NCBI GenBank assembly: GCA_001600175.1
Contig: BCJC01000007.1
Coordinates: forward strand, 310,001-374,000
DNA from: Erythrobasidium yunnanense
Taxonomy: Eukaryota > Basidiomycota > Cystobasidiomycetes > Erythrobasidiales > Erythrobasidiaceae
Direction: 5' to 3'
Length of the DNA: 64,000 nt
Below are positions 10,906-21,364 of this stretch, piece after piece. Position 1 is the first letter of the stretch. Every line of letters starts with the position of its first letter. The notes below the pieces were generated by a model. That model saw nothing but the letters and a program-made list of their open reading frames with translations. It made no database searches and was not told the origin of the DNA. Both the position numbers and the translations under genes were made by a program.

Positions 10906-13679
10906 TTAGACCGTCTGGACGATTTCATCTGCCTTGCCGAGCGCTTCTATCATCTTTATGCACTCTTTCCTTCGGCTGACGACAAAGTCACTCTCCTTCA
11001 TCAACTCGTCGAAGACATCTGGCCTGTACAAGCTCGCTAGTAGAGCAGCTTGCATATGTTCTTGAGCGTGGTGGACAAGATTGAGCATGATAGCTTTCGG
11101 TACCATATCGCACAGAGTACGCTTGGTGATGTTGAAGTACGAGCTGATGAGCATCTTGATGACTTCGACTTCCATGCTTTCTCTGTCACTCAATGTGCCG
11201 GAGGCTTTGAGAACCGGAGGAGGTGCTTCCATCATGCGCGCTTTGCTCTTCGCCGCTTGCGTCTTCGCTTCAGATTTGAAGAAGGAGCCAAAGAAGCCTT
11301 GTTCTTGCGGTGGGTCGACACCGAGGTCTTTGCCGTTGTTGAGAGCATTGATCTTGCCTGGTCCAGGTGCTGCCTTGGCTGCTGCAGCTTCGCGTTGGTT
11401 CGTAACAATTGCCATAGCCTTGTGTCCGCCGATAAAATCTGGGTGACCGGTATTGACGTATGTCGCTTCCATGCTGCAGTCCGGGTCAGCAGCCATCACA
11501 AGCAAGATCAAACTTAACGAAGGCTTACTTGACAATATCAGTAACAAGCTTGTTCGTCGGTTGCATGGCCTTCTTGTAGAAGCCGATGACAGTGGAATAG
11601 AATCGATCTTTGAGCGCAGGATACCGTTTGAAGTGTTGCTGAGCAAACAAGACTCTATCAGAACTTCGCCACAGTCTGGACGCGTTGCGGACTTACATTC
11701 TTCGCAAGTAGCTGATTCAGAATCCGCACCAATTCATCGTAGACAAGGGCAGCACAGCGTAGAGAAGGGTCTTCCAGCCTCTTGATCTGTTGCTTAACGA
11801 TAACTTCGAATCCAGCGGTACCGACGAACAAAGCAGGCGAAGATCCCTAGAATAACTATGTCAGTCTGACTTCGTTTGGTTCGGATGTTGCATCCACCCA
11901 CAGAGGAGTTGTAAAGCATCGTCCTGATTTCTCCATCCTTGATCTGATCATACGGATCCGTGCTCTTGACACCATTCGAGTACAGCTCATGGAAGACAAA
12001 CGAGATTCTTGCACCTCCACTCAGCTCGTTCGTCGAAAGATCCGAGTTCTTTCCCTCGATAGCTGTTCGGAAGTCCGCGCAGAACTCGGTGATGATGCTC
12101 AAGATGATGTTGCCGCTGTTTTGATCGCCTTGAGATCCGCCTAATGAGTTGAGTTCAGATTGGTATTTCGCTAAGTTGCTCTGGATCTTGTTCTTGATTT
12201 CGGGGAGGGTGTTGCGGATGTGGTGCATAAGGATCTGCAAGAGGTGCTCAGTCAGCTTTCGCCCTTCACGGTCTAGAGAAAGACGTACCATGTTAAGCTT
12301 TCTGGCTAGAAAAGGCGTTCCGCAGTATTGCGCTTTCGATTTATATGCCTGGTGGTTCTCGAAGAATTCCCGTTCGTGATCTAGAGCATTCGAAATGGAC
12401 TTCTTCGTGTCGATATCGCGCTGCCCTCTGTTGACTACTGGAACGTAGCCCAAGCGCAGGGGAATGATGCGTCCAGCCAGAATGTCGACAACGTCTGTGC
12501 CTTGGTCCCTGTCGCCGAGTGATACGAGTTACTATCAAGCAGCAAACTAGTTATTCAATGAGTACCCACATCAAATCGACTTTCGTCAATACTCCGATAG
12601 TCCTCGCTCCTTCCGGGTCGACTTCTCTCGCTAGCTTCAGACCATCAGAGTTCGCCAAATCCGTATTCGCACCCGTCACAGCCAGAATAATAGCATTTGG
12701 CTTCGTGATGAACCTCAAGACCATATCTCGGATCTGACGTTCGATATCAGGCGGTTGATCGCCAACAGGCACTTTCGTAAGACCAGGCAAGTCGACCAGT
12801 GTAAGAGTAAGGACATTCGGTGAGAAGACGCGTAAGTTGATGGGACTAGGTGAGATGCCTGCACATCGATTGTTCAGCCTTATCGCGCCGGTCGGGCTAG
12901 GTGAGCTTCGCACCTTGGTTCTTTCCAGTCTTCGCTATCGTGTCCTTGACAATCTCCTCTCTGATCTCGTTAAAGTCGTGAAACTTCTTGCCGGGGATGT
13001 GCAAGAACTCGCCCCATTCATCCGGATTGTTGGGATTCGCCTTGTCTTTCTGGTCTTTAGAGGTCGAGGCTTCGCCATTCGCTTCTGTAGGTATACGTTA
13101 CTTGCTGTATCGAATTCGTCTGCGCTTGCGAACCTGTCTTACCTCCGTTGACCTCGGCTGGCTTGCTCGTCGCAGGGCGGTGTATAAGCTGCAGAACCAG
13201 CGGCCTGGCAGTATTGTAGATAATAGTTAGTAAATAGTCGTGTTGAAATTGCTGTTGCGCCGACTAGCCTCCTTGTAACGATTCCAGTACCTCTGAAAGG
13301 GGAACACGTATGTCAGCTTGATATCGCTTTGACGAGCTTCTTTCGCGTCCGCACCTAGGCAAGAAATCCCTTCCTACTACGTTCTCCAAGACGGACGACT
13401 TGCCAGAACTCTGCGAGCCTACGACGCATATCTGGGGCAGGTCGATGGTGCTGGGTAGCAAGAAGGCGATAAGGAGCGCCGGGAAGTCAGCTCGTATCTT
13501 GCGTAGTGATGCTTCGCTGCCTCACTTGCTGGAAACGCCGACTGCTGCGAATGCATCTTGAAGGCGCTGCGGTCGTGTCGCACAATCTCGAGGCGTCAGA
13601 ACGTCGATATCGAGGGCGAGCAGGTGCATAGATGTACATTGACAGTCCTGATCAGACTGGGATCCATAGCGCCGCTCAT
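10906..13679 (-). CDS. VPS1: Dynamin-like GTPase Vps1
   Basis: This is a large self-assembling GTPase for membrane fission in vacuolar protein sorting, endosome recycling and peroxisome division. Short exons assemble the family from [14 protein letters not shown] onward. The G1 P-loop is [21 protein letters not shown]3 is [19 protein letters not shown], and G4 is LTKVDLM. The middle domain ([12 protein letters not shown], then [10 protein letters not shown]) follows, and the GTPase effector domain ends ADEIVQTV. The insert before the G2 region contains [19 protein letters not shown] and the [18 protein letters not shown] stretch, both typical of Vps1 rather than Dnm1. There is no PH or proline-rich domain, as expected for fungal Vps1. 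Length is near 690 residues. The start ATG at 13679 was chosen because an intron joins it to [11 protein letters not shown], the usual Vps1 N-terminal helix. Confidence 0.95.
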
Positions 13680-13921
13680 CTTATTCGAAAGTTAGGTGTT
13701 GTTGAGTGTCGAAGGCACGAGCGCGACTGACTGGTGATGGAAGTGCTGTAAACAGGCAGTATTTATTCTACCTAATTACACTGATAGAATCTCATATATT
13801 GTACACTAATCATTTGGAGACTTTGGCTTGAAAAGCTGAAGGCAGCTTAGGATACGGCTTATGAACCGCAAAGACTGGCGATTCCTGGTGTAAGAAGTTA
13901 CACGAGATAGTTATATTCTTC

Positions 13922-15498
13922 TCAGTAACCGGGAGAGCAATCATCGTAGGCGGCGTGACTCTCGTCAAACCATCCTGAGGCTTTGTCGTTCTGTGCTTTG
14001 GGCCATCTTCTCAGGCCGGGTTGTGTTAGATATGTGCCGGGAGCACTATCGGCTATGACGTTATTGGTGACGATCTCGTAGTCGAAACTGACACATTCGG
14101 TCATGATGCTGATCTTGAGCGATACGATGTCCTTGAAGCTGGCATAGACGCATTCGCCGAAAGCTTCGGGGATGTTGACAGAGTCATTGACACTCCATCT
14201 GTTCATGTGGGCGAGTGCAGGCTGGACCACCTCCTTCATGAAACTGTGAGTAATCGTTCGTGCCAGTTCTTCGATTCGAGCTTCGCTGGACTTTCCTCCA
14301 CAGGCGAGCTTCCATACATGGCGAGCTAGCTTGACTCGCAGCTGACCTGAAAGGCCTCTTGATTCTGGGAGCACACAAATTTCAGCCAAAATCGATTGTG
14401 GGCAACGACGCAACGGAGAGCTACCTTCATCGCGCCAGGACATCGAAATGGCCTGCAGAACATCATCCGGGGTAGAATGACTGACATGCGGAATTTCAAC
14501 ACTCGATTGAGGGTAGGACATGGGGAAAGCAGCTGTCGAATTCAAGAACGCGGAAACGTTTCAGTGATTGTCAAGCTTGGGACGGCACAGAGTATACGAC
14601 CTACCGGGACAGAAGGTCTGCCATATCTCTGCAATCCAATGCATCCATGCATGAGTGATGATTTTCTCGAAGAAAACGTTTAGGGTCAGTCTATATCGAG
14701 ACGCGTTGTTCTGCAGGACTGTCATGTCGGTGGGTGATATATATTCGATCTTTATAGGTGTGATAACAGGTGGAACGATCGTCTTGCCGTATGCTTCGGG
14801 GTGAGCGTGGTATATCTTAACGCATGCATCTTCGAACTTGATCTGCGCTGTGTTGATACCACCAGCTACGTCTACGATGGTTTCGGTGAAGGAAGAGAGC
14901 TGATTCTGAGTGTGAAGAAGTTCATTCTCGTGCTTCAGTTCTAGCTCTGATTTTCGTAGAGTCTCCAGCTTCTTGTTCAACAGGTCGATTTCGGCTTGAT
15001 AGAGACCGACAATCTTCTACTTCTCGTGATCGATCTCAGGCTCTCGTGCTGCTCTGGATCTCGCTGCTCCCTTGTTCTTCTGGCCATTTCCCGCTGCTGG
15101 CGACTTCGAAGAATGGTTTATGGCTTCTTCGGTATTGGCAGTCTGGACAACGCCGCCGGATCGCAGGGCTCTAGTGTTAGGAATGGATTGTGCTTTCGAT
15201 GCAGTTGACTTCCCAGTCCTTGGAGTATTAGCTGGCGTTCCCGGCGGACCAGCGTGGGCGCCTTCAGATACAGTTACAGGCAGACCACTTGAAGGCTTTG
15301 CATCGTATGGATTGAATGTCGTAATCGTGCCATAATCACCGACGTCCGAAGTACAGGAGCTGCACCGAAGCCAGAGAAGGAATTCAGTCGAAAGCGAACC
15401 ACGATCTGCCCTTAAAGCTGGATATCTCACATCTCACCCGCTTTGGCTGGACTGACTGCACGGTCGTGACCACTGAATCCTTGAAACCAGGAGCCCAT
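13922..15498 (-). CDS. Coiled-coil protein of unknown family, copy 1, with in-frame stop
   Basis: I do not recognise the family. The model starts MGSWFQGF, has a low-complexity N-terminal part (including GPPGTPANTP), then a coiled coil (NKKLETLRKSELELKHENEL). Conserved blocks shared with copy 2 follow: NQLSSF, IVDVAGGI, FFEKIITHAW, ESRGLSGQLR, MTECVSFDYEI and PGLRRWPKAQND, ending CSPGY. Introns at about 15350-15432, 14533-14592 and 14365-14425 match those of copy 2. An in-frame TAG at 15017-15019 interrupts the frame just as the coiled coil begins, after EIDHEK. I find no intron that removes it in phase. The copy is therefore either broken, read through, or affected by a base error; the rest of the reading frame is intact on both sides. 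It is transcribed away from the Hsp70-like gene 370 bp away. Confidence 0.75.
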
Positions 15499-15868
15499 CG
15501 TGCTAGCCTGCCGCAAAGTTGGCAAGTCTCCTCAGTCTGCTTCACAGCAATTTCCTCTGCTATACGCGCCTGAAGAGCAGCGCAAACTGATGTTCAGATT
15601 TTTCTGATTCTTAAGAAAGCAAGAAGCATTCGAAACCTCTGCAAAAGACTATATCCTTCCGTGGGAGCCCTGAAACAGAGCGGGACGCCCGTTCCTTGTG
15701 CGGGAAGCAGCGGGATAGCACCTGTTATTTCCTTCTGCGTCTGAGACAGACTATGACAACGGCTCCGCGAGTGTCTCTCGGAACGTCTGATCGACCCGAC
15801 GGTCACCAATTACTTTATTTTGCTATCATATCTACTTTCCATCTCCCTTTCCTTCGCTTCAACCAAAC
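15499..15868. promoter_or_regulatory. Shared divergent promoter region, unit 1
   Basis: These 370 bp lie between divergent start codons of the coiled-coil and Hsp70-like genes, and the arrangement recurs in unit 2. GAA/TTC triplets occur near 15598-15640, but spacing is imperfect for a heat-shock element. No coding frame is supported. Confidence 0.5.
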
Positions 15869-18437
15869 ATGGCCGACTCTTCTTGCAAGACGTATACAGG
15901 ACAAAGCCTTCTGCGGATTTCTATCGATTTCGGGGCTGCGTTCTCTGCTGTGGCTTACCACAGACTCGTCAAGAATCAACAGGTTGAAGCGCCTCAAAGC
16001 ATCCAAACCTTTCCTGGAGCTCCAAATGCAGCAGATGCTAAAGTACCTACAGTAATCCTGTATCGAGGATCCGATGCTATCGCCTTTGGATTTGAAGCCG
16101 AAAACCACCTGCATGCGGAAGACGTAGGCTACACGCTAGTCAGGCATCTGAAGCTGGCTCTGCACCCAGATTACATGGTCAAGGACGCCATACATGCTGC
16201 AGTCGATCCTACCGATGATTTGGCTATAGTGAAGCATGGCGAGCTTTTCGACAAGCTAGTTCTGCCGAAAGGTGTTCAGACTCAGCAGGTAGTCACCGAA
16301 TACCTACGCTGGCTGTGTGTACATACCCGAGACTGCTTCATCAGACAGTGAGTCCGTTGTGTCTGTGTCTAATCAGGGGACAGCATCTGACACTCTTTGC
16401 CAGTCACGAGAACGGAGAGGCGTTGTGGAAGATGATGATTGGAAGTGCGGAGTTTATTCTAGGGTATGTTGGCCTTACATTGCGTATGGCTGAGTCGGCT
16501 GATGAGAGTTCATACAGCGCTCCGAACGGATGGTCTCCACAGCAGAGGGAGACGCTTAAACAATGTCTTCTAGCTACCAACTTTTGCCATGCAGCAGAGA
16601 AGATCACCGTCATTAGCGAGGCCGAAGCTTCCTTACATCATATACTGAACCTTCGCGCAAAACCGCTATCGCTTCAAGTGAGGTCACTAAGCTCAGACTG
16701 GCGGTACCAAGCTGACTGACAGCATACTATCAGAACGACAACATCTTCCTCGTCTGCGATGCTGGAGGAAGCACTATCGATACTACAGCGTACAAATGCG
16801 TCAACGCTGAGAAGGTAATGGTAGAAGAAGTCGGCCCTCCAGACTGTGAGAAGGCTAGTCTCTTCCATCAATGCGAATAGACTAACGTTTCCGAAATACA
16901 GGTCTGCAGAGAGGCGGCATCTATCTGTCTCGACATCTCAGAAAGTCCGTGGAAGCGGCCTTTGCAGAACTTCCAGAGTACTTCGAATATAATACACCAG
17001 AAAATATAGATTCAGCGATGCGCAACTTCGAGCGCGATGTGGTGGGTCATGCTTGTTGATCGTAGCAGAAGCACGTCCGCTGAGGGAGACCCTATTTGTC
17101 AGAAAAATCAATACAGTGTCGGCAGCGATGACAGGCGTTACCTATCTTTCACTCACTCGAAGACGCCAACAAGTCAAAGGAAGTTCTTCATCTTCAACGG
17201 TAAGATTGGAATTGACGGGTATGTAGTCGGCAGCTTCGGCATCTGTTGGAGAGGCTAACTTGTAATGATAGTACGGCTTTCAAGACAGCATACGAGTATT
17301 CTACAGGAGCGATGATCCAACGCCTGGCACTGAAGATCGAGGAAGCCAAGAAGCATGGGCCAGTGAAGGTAGCTCAACCCCACTCCTTTATTCTCAGAGT
17401 CATCGAAGCTTACTTTTCCTCCAGTGTATAATCCTCGTCGGTGGTCTAGGCGATTCTCCGTATGTACACAAACGCTTAGAGCAGGAATTCGGCAAGATGA
17501 ATGTCGGGGTTATTCATGCTCCTTACGATATGCCCGGGTGAGCAGTTTCCCTTGATTTCAGCACAGCTTCATCAAGTTGAAGTTCTATTTCCGAACAGGG
17601 CCAAGGCAGTATCTATCGGCGCCAGCTGGTATGCGCTGAACTCCCAGGCTGTGGTTCGACGAGCCGCAGCCTTTCACTATGGCTATGTACGTAGTTCTTC
17701 CCGACGTACAGGCGCTTCATGCTGATATGAGCGATTCGGAAGGCTATATGCGAAGACTTCGACAGATCAGACTCACATCACGCTGGCCGATATACCCATC
17801 TACACGCTGCTGGCGATCTTGTCGTTGCCAACCGCTTTGGGGTCGCGATTGAAAAGGTCGAATTCCGCAGCCTTTTGCAGGTCACCTATTCTAATTGCTT
17901 TCTGGGTTAATAGGGAACCTTGAGCACTCCTGGAGAGTTTCAATGGCACTCTATAGTCCAAGGCGATAAGGCACCACTTAGTCATATCGGGACAAGGCTG
18001 TTTGATTCTACTGCGGAGAGCCTACCTTACTGGACCTCGTCATCTCGTGTGTAGCTCAATTCAGCCTATCTTCGGTCTCTGAAGTGTGTTCATGCAGACA
18101 TCTGCGGATCAGAAGACTATAACGAGGACATACTAGAATTGGGAAGAGGTATGCGTAATTCACAACCGTCCCCGAACGTGACTGAGTAGAGTCGGTCCAA
18201 TCAGTGGAATACAAGGGCCCTGGAATCCCTTCCAAGCGAAAGCGAGGATCTTCTGGCGCTTACTATGAAACCCAGTATCAGCTCGGCGTCAGCTTCGGAG
18301 GTGCTGAAATTGTTTGTCAGATGCGAGATGCCAGCACAGTAAGCCATGGCTCATCCAATGGCATGTATATGCTGATGGAAAGTCTATAGAAAACACTCAT
18401 CGGCCCTCGATTCACCTTTTCAGCTGTCCCAGCCTAA
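15869..18437 (+). CDS. Hsp70/HSPA12-like actin-fold ATPase-domain protein, copy 1
   Basis: The protein has an actin/Hsp70-type nucleotide-binding fold of the HSPA12 class, which basidiomycetes often hold in several copies. Roles there are unknown. About ten short introns assemble roughly 600-650 residues. The phosphate-1 loop reads SIDFGAAFSAVAYH, where Hsp70 proteins have the GTT threonines. Phosphate-2 is VCDAGGSTIDTTAYKC, where GGGT is usual. The adenosine motif is IILVGGLGDSPYVHKRL. LRWLCVHTRDC and ISEAEASLHHIL match the HSPA12 layout. In place of a normal peptide-binding domain there is a C-terminal beta-rich part with FQWHSIVQGD and QLGVSFGGAEIVCQMRD, ending FTFSAVPA. The start MADSSCKTYTG is clear from copy 2. 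It may be a nucleotide sensor or a pseudo-ATPase rather than a chaperone. Confidence 0.88.
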
Positions 18438-19287
18438 AGTCGGGCAAAGCCAAATCTATCAGCGACTTATAGGGAATCTACAATGATCTGCTTCACCTAC
18501 CTCGGAGACGTCCTTCATCAAAACATCTCAGACTGAGCAGCATGTCTATTCAAAATATCGTCCGGCCTTTGTGTCATAAAATCTACCTCGTAAAATTAGC
18601 TTATTCCTCCCGAAGATTCCGTCTGCTGTTCGCGTCAATGCTTACAAGAAATCACATCTCTCCCGTGTGTGTCGCTGACCTTCCCTCCTTCCGCCTGTCT
18701 TCCACCACCACTTGCTTGACAATTCCTATTCAGCTCTTCCACCTTTCGCGGATAGCGCCTGTCTCAGCTTGGGTGCTGTCATTGAGGCTGTTTACGAGAC
18801 GAGGCTAGCGATCTGCTCACCTGGCCGAGCTGCCGCCTTCTTTTTCTCACGAGCGAGACAGCTACGGATGGCTGCTCAACTTTCACTCTAGCTTCTCATC
18901 GCAGTACCTGCTTCATGCTTCTGGATCATACGCATCGCCGGCAAGGCAACGGCTTGCTAACCAGTGGGCCTGAATATGACAACCCAAGAAGGCTCAATAC
19001 AGCTGACGCGCTTCTCTCGCTCGAGGGCGGGGACTTCAAGACAGTGCAGCTAAAATCGTCCTCAGTCTCGCTGCCTGCCAGCCAGTCGTTGCCGGCGAGA
19101 AGCCTGAAGTGCGAGGGTCGCTTTAATACGAGGATGGCGTTAGATCAGGTCGAGATCGCAAAATGTGTAGCGAGCATCGACATTAGATTGCTTGGGCAAA
19201 GCGAGCAATGACAGGTAGCATGCAAAACGAGTCTGACTATCCTTTGTGGTTTCCAGACAGATCATCTATCTAAAAGACTAGTCAAGC
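18438..19287. other. Convergent spacer between the two duplication units
   Basis: These 850 bp lie between the 3' ends of Hsp70-like copy 1 and coiled-coil copy 2. Open frames lack domains, splice patterns or similarity to the flanking duplicated genes. It may hold decayed duplication debris, but I see none. Confidence 0.5.
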
Positions 19288-20894
19288 TCAAGATATGGAC
19301 GAGAAATCTCCGTACACGGTTTCCGTTTCAGAAAACCAGCCTGATCTCACATCGTTCTGAACTCGGGGCCATCTCTTAAGACCGGGTGCTTCAAGAAACA
19401 GTCCCTTCTTTGCGGCTTTGGCTAAATCCGCGGAATCGATGATAATAGCGTAATCGAAACTTACACACTGAGTCATGGTAACGATCTTGAGTTTCAATAC
19501 AGCCCTGAAAGAATCGTAGATGGCCTTCTCGAATGCCGCTGGGAGTCTTGATACGTCTTGTTTACTCCATCTTGTGATTGCTACAAGGAGCGGAAGGATA
19601 GCACCCCTGCTGAAATTGTCGGCTATGATGTGGGCGAGCTCATCCATCCCCTGATCGCTACTTCGATCTCCGCATAGAAGTTTCCATTGATGAGAAGCAA
19701 CCTTGGTTCGGAGTTGCCCGGAAAGACCTCGCGATTCTGCCAGCGAATGGGTTCAGCAAGCTTCTTACGGTCATCTGCAGCGAATGAGGCATACCTGTGG
19801 TCACCCATGAGGTGTAGATGCTTGAAAGCGCATCATCTGTCGAATTCAGTCTGATAGGACGCACGTTTCTCGGCTCTGGATTGTTAAACGACATCGAGAA
19901 AGTGGCTTGAGATACCGCAGTAGATAAGTGATCAATACTACTGGACGTTCCGCCCCAGCAGGAATGCGCTTACCTGGACAGAACGGTTTCCACATGCGCA
20001 GGAGCCATGTGTTCCAAGAATGCATGATAATCTTCTCGGCGAATATATCCAAGGCGACTCTGCTTTCTGCAGCAGCGTTCTGTATAGCGAGGATGTCTTC
20101 AGAAGGTACAGCCAGAATCTTGAGCGGAGTGAGTGCAAGCGGGACAGTTGTCTGACCGATGGCCTGAGGAAGCTCCATGCTCATATTGATGCACGCCGTT
20201 TCCACTCCAAGACGCGCCTTTCGAATGCCATCTGCTACGTCTACGATATTATCGGAGAATGACGACAATTGGCTCTGTGTGCGAAGTAGATCATTCTCCC
20301 GAACTACTTCTTCCTTAGATTTCTGGAGTATGTCGTTCTTGAAGCTGAGGCTCTCGATCTTGGCTTCTAATGCTTTTATGGCCGTCGCGGCTCTCTCCTT
20401 CTCTTGTTCTGTTTCTCCGCATGGTGAACTTTCTTTGACAGTGCCAGTGTCGTCCTTCAATACCTTGGCTGCCGGTTCTGCATGCACATCGGCCTTAGAT
20501 TTTCGCTTTTCGTTGCTCCCGGACGACTGAAAGAGGTTGTCGGGGAGAGCAGGCAGTGGAGGACCTAGAGAGGATGTGGAAAGCGGTATCTCGCGCAGAG
20601 AGTGCAACTTCGGTTCCCTATAAGCACTTCCAGCAGGCTTTGGCGGGTTGGGGTTCGCTCTACGCGGCAGACTCTTCGCAGGTCGGGGTTCGGGAGGGAC
20701 AGAACTAGCATTGAGGGTCTCCCATCTGGCATTCGTCGAGGCGCGTAGGCTGGTCAGGCAGTCAAGATCCGAGTTTAGTCAAGGAGCATTTCTGGCCGAC
20801 TCCGATTAGGCTGTCTCACCTTTCGGACTTGGATGGACTGTCGAGGCCAACAAACTCTTGGACAACTTGAACAAACTGAGAAACTTTACCCATT
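19288..20894 (-). CDS. Coiled-coil protein of unknown family, copy 2 (intact)
   Basis: This is a paralog of the gene at 13922-15498, with an open frame throughout. It starts MGKVSQFVQVVQEFVGLD. An intron (about 20758-20819) joins it to a Pro/Ser-rich segment. A charged tract and coiled coil follow (KALEAKIESLSFKNDILQ, then EEVVRENDLLRTQSQLSSF), then NIVDVADGIRKA, FAEKIIMHSW, FCPATFSM, ESRGLSGQLR, MTQCVSFDYAII and APGLKRWPRVQND, ending DFSSIS. Introns at about 19912-19972 and 19740-19796 sit at the same places as in copy 1. I see no signal peptide or membrane helix; both copies begin Met-Gly but lack a Ser/Thr at position 6, so myristoylation is weakly supported. The family appears lineage-restricted. 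Its function is unknown; its divergent Hsp70-like neighbour suggests a partnership. Confidence 0.85.
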
Positions 20895-21364
20895 GCGCGC
20901 TGTAGATTTGGCAATCCTCAGCTAGCCATCAAACTCGTCGAACTGAACGATCCGCACAGCGATACCTGCGCAGATGTGGTCTGCCTGGAATAGATCAGGT
21001 GCTTGAGTGGTATGCGAAGAACAGCTGTCTCCAACCCTTGGCTCAACTCGAGGCGATTCTGGATGCGCCTTGGATGTTCACCGCAGGATGAGGATGCGAT
21101 GTCCGGACTGCAAGACAGCGTCTACGGGAAGAGCGATCTAGAACAGTCTCTTTGGGGATTCTTCGCTATGCTCCGTGCGCGATGTGTTCTTGATGTCCTC
21201 CGCGTTTGACACGCTAGGGTCGCAGTGCGGCAGAATTTTCGCATTTCGGTGCCATTGCTGTGATGTGATGTGGATGTGATAGCATCGGCATCCGCGATGA
21301 CTTGGCATGCATCCTGTTCAGGCTTTGCTTCTTTCCATCTTCTACCCTCCCTACACGCTAAATC
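20895..21364. promoter_or_regulatory. Shared divergent promoter region, unit 2
   Basis: This 470-bp region between divergent starts holds a short GATGTG-rich run near 21258-21285. The open frame at 21003-21209 inside it has no support. Confidence 0.45.

Larger units (their letters stand above)
13922..18437. repeat. Tandem duplication unit 1 (coiled-coil gene + Hsp70-like gene)
   Basis: This is the first copy of a two-gene divergent unit repeated at 19288-23965 in the same order and orientation. Both genes are similar to their counterparts along their length and keep intron positions. The DNA has diverged, so the duplication is not recent. Confidence 0.9.

Noticed and set aside
15017-15430. 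Separate 137-residue protein on minus strand
   Set aside because: It is the N-terminal part of coiled-coil copy 1, as copy 2 runs through the same region in one frame.
15499-15868. Heat-shock elements before the Hsp70-like gene
   Set aside because: GAA and TTC triplets occur, but their spacing does not match the regular 5-bp pattern.
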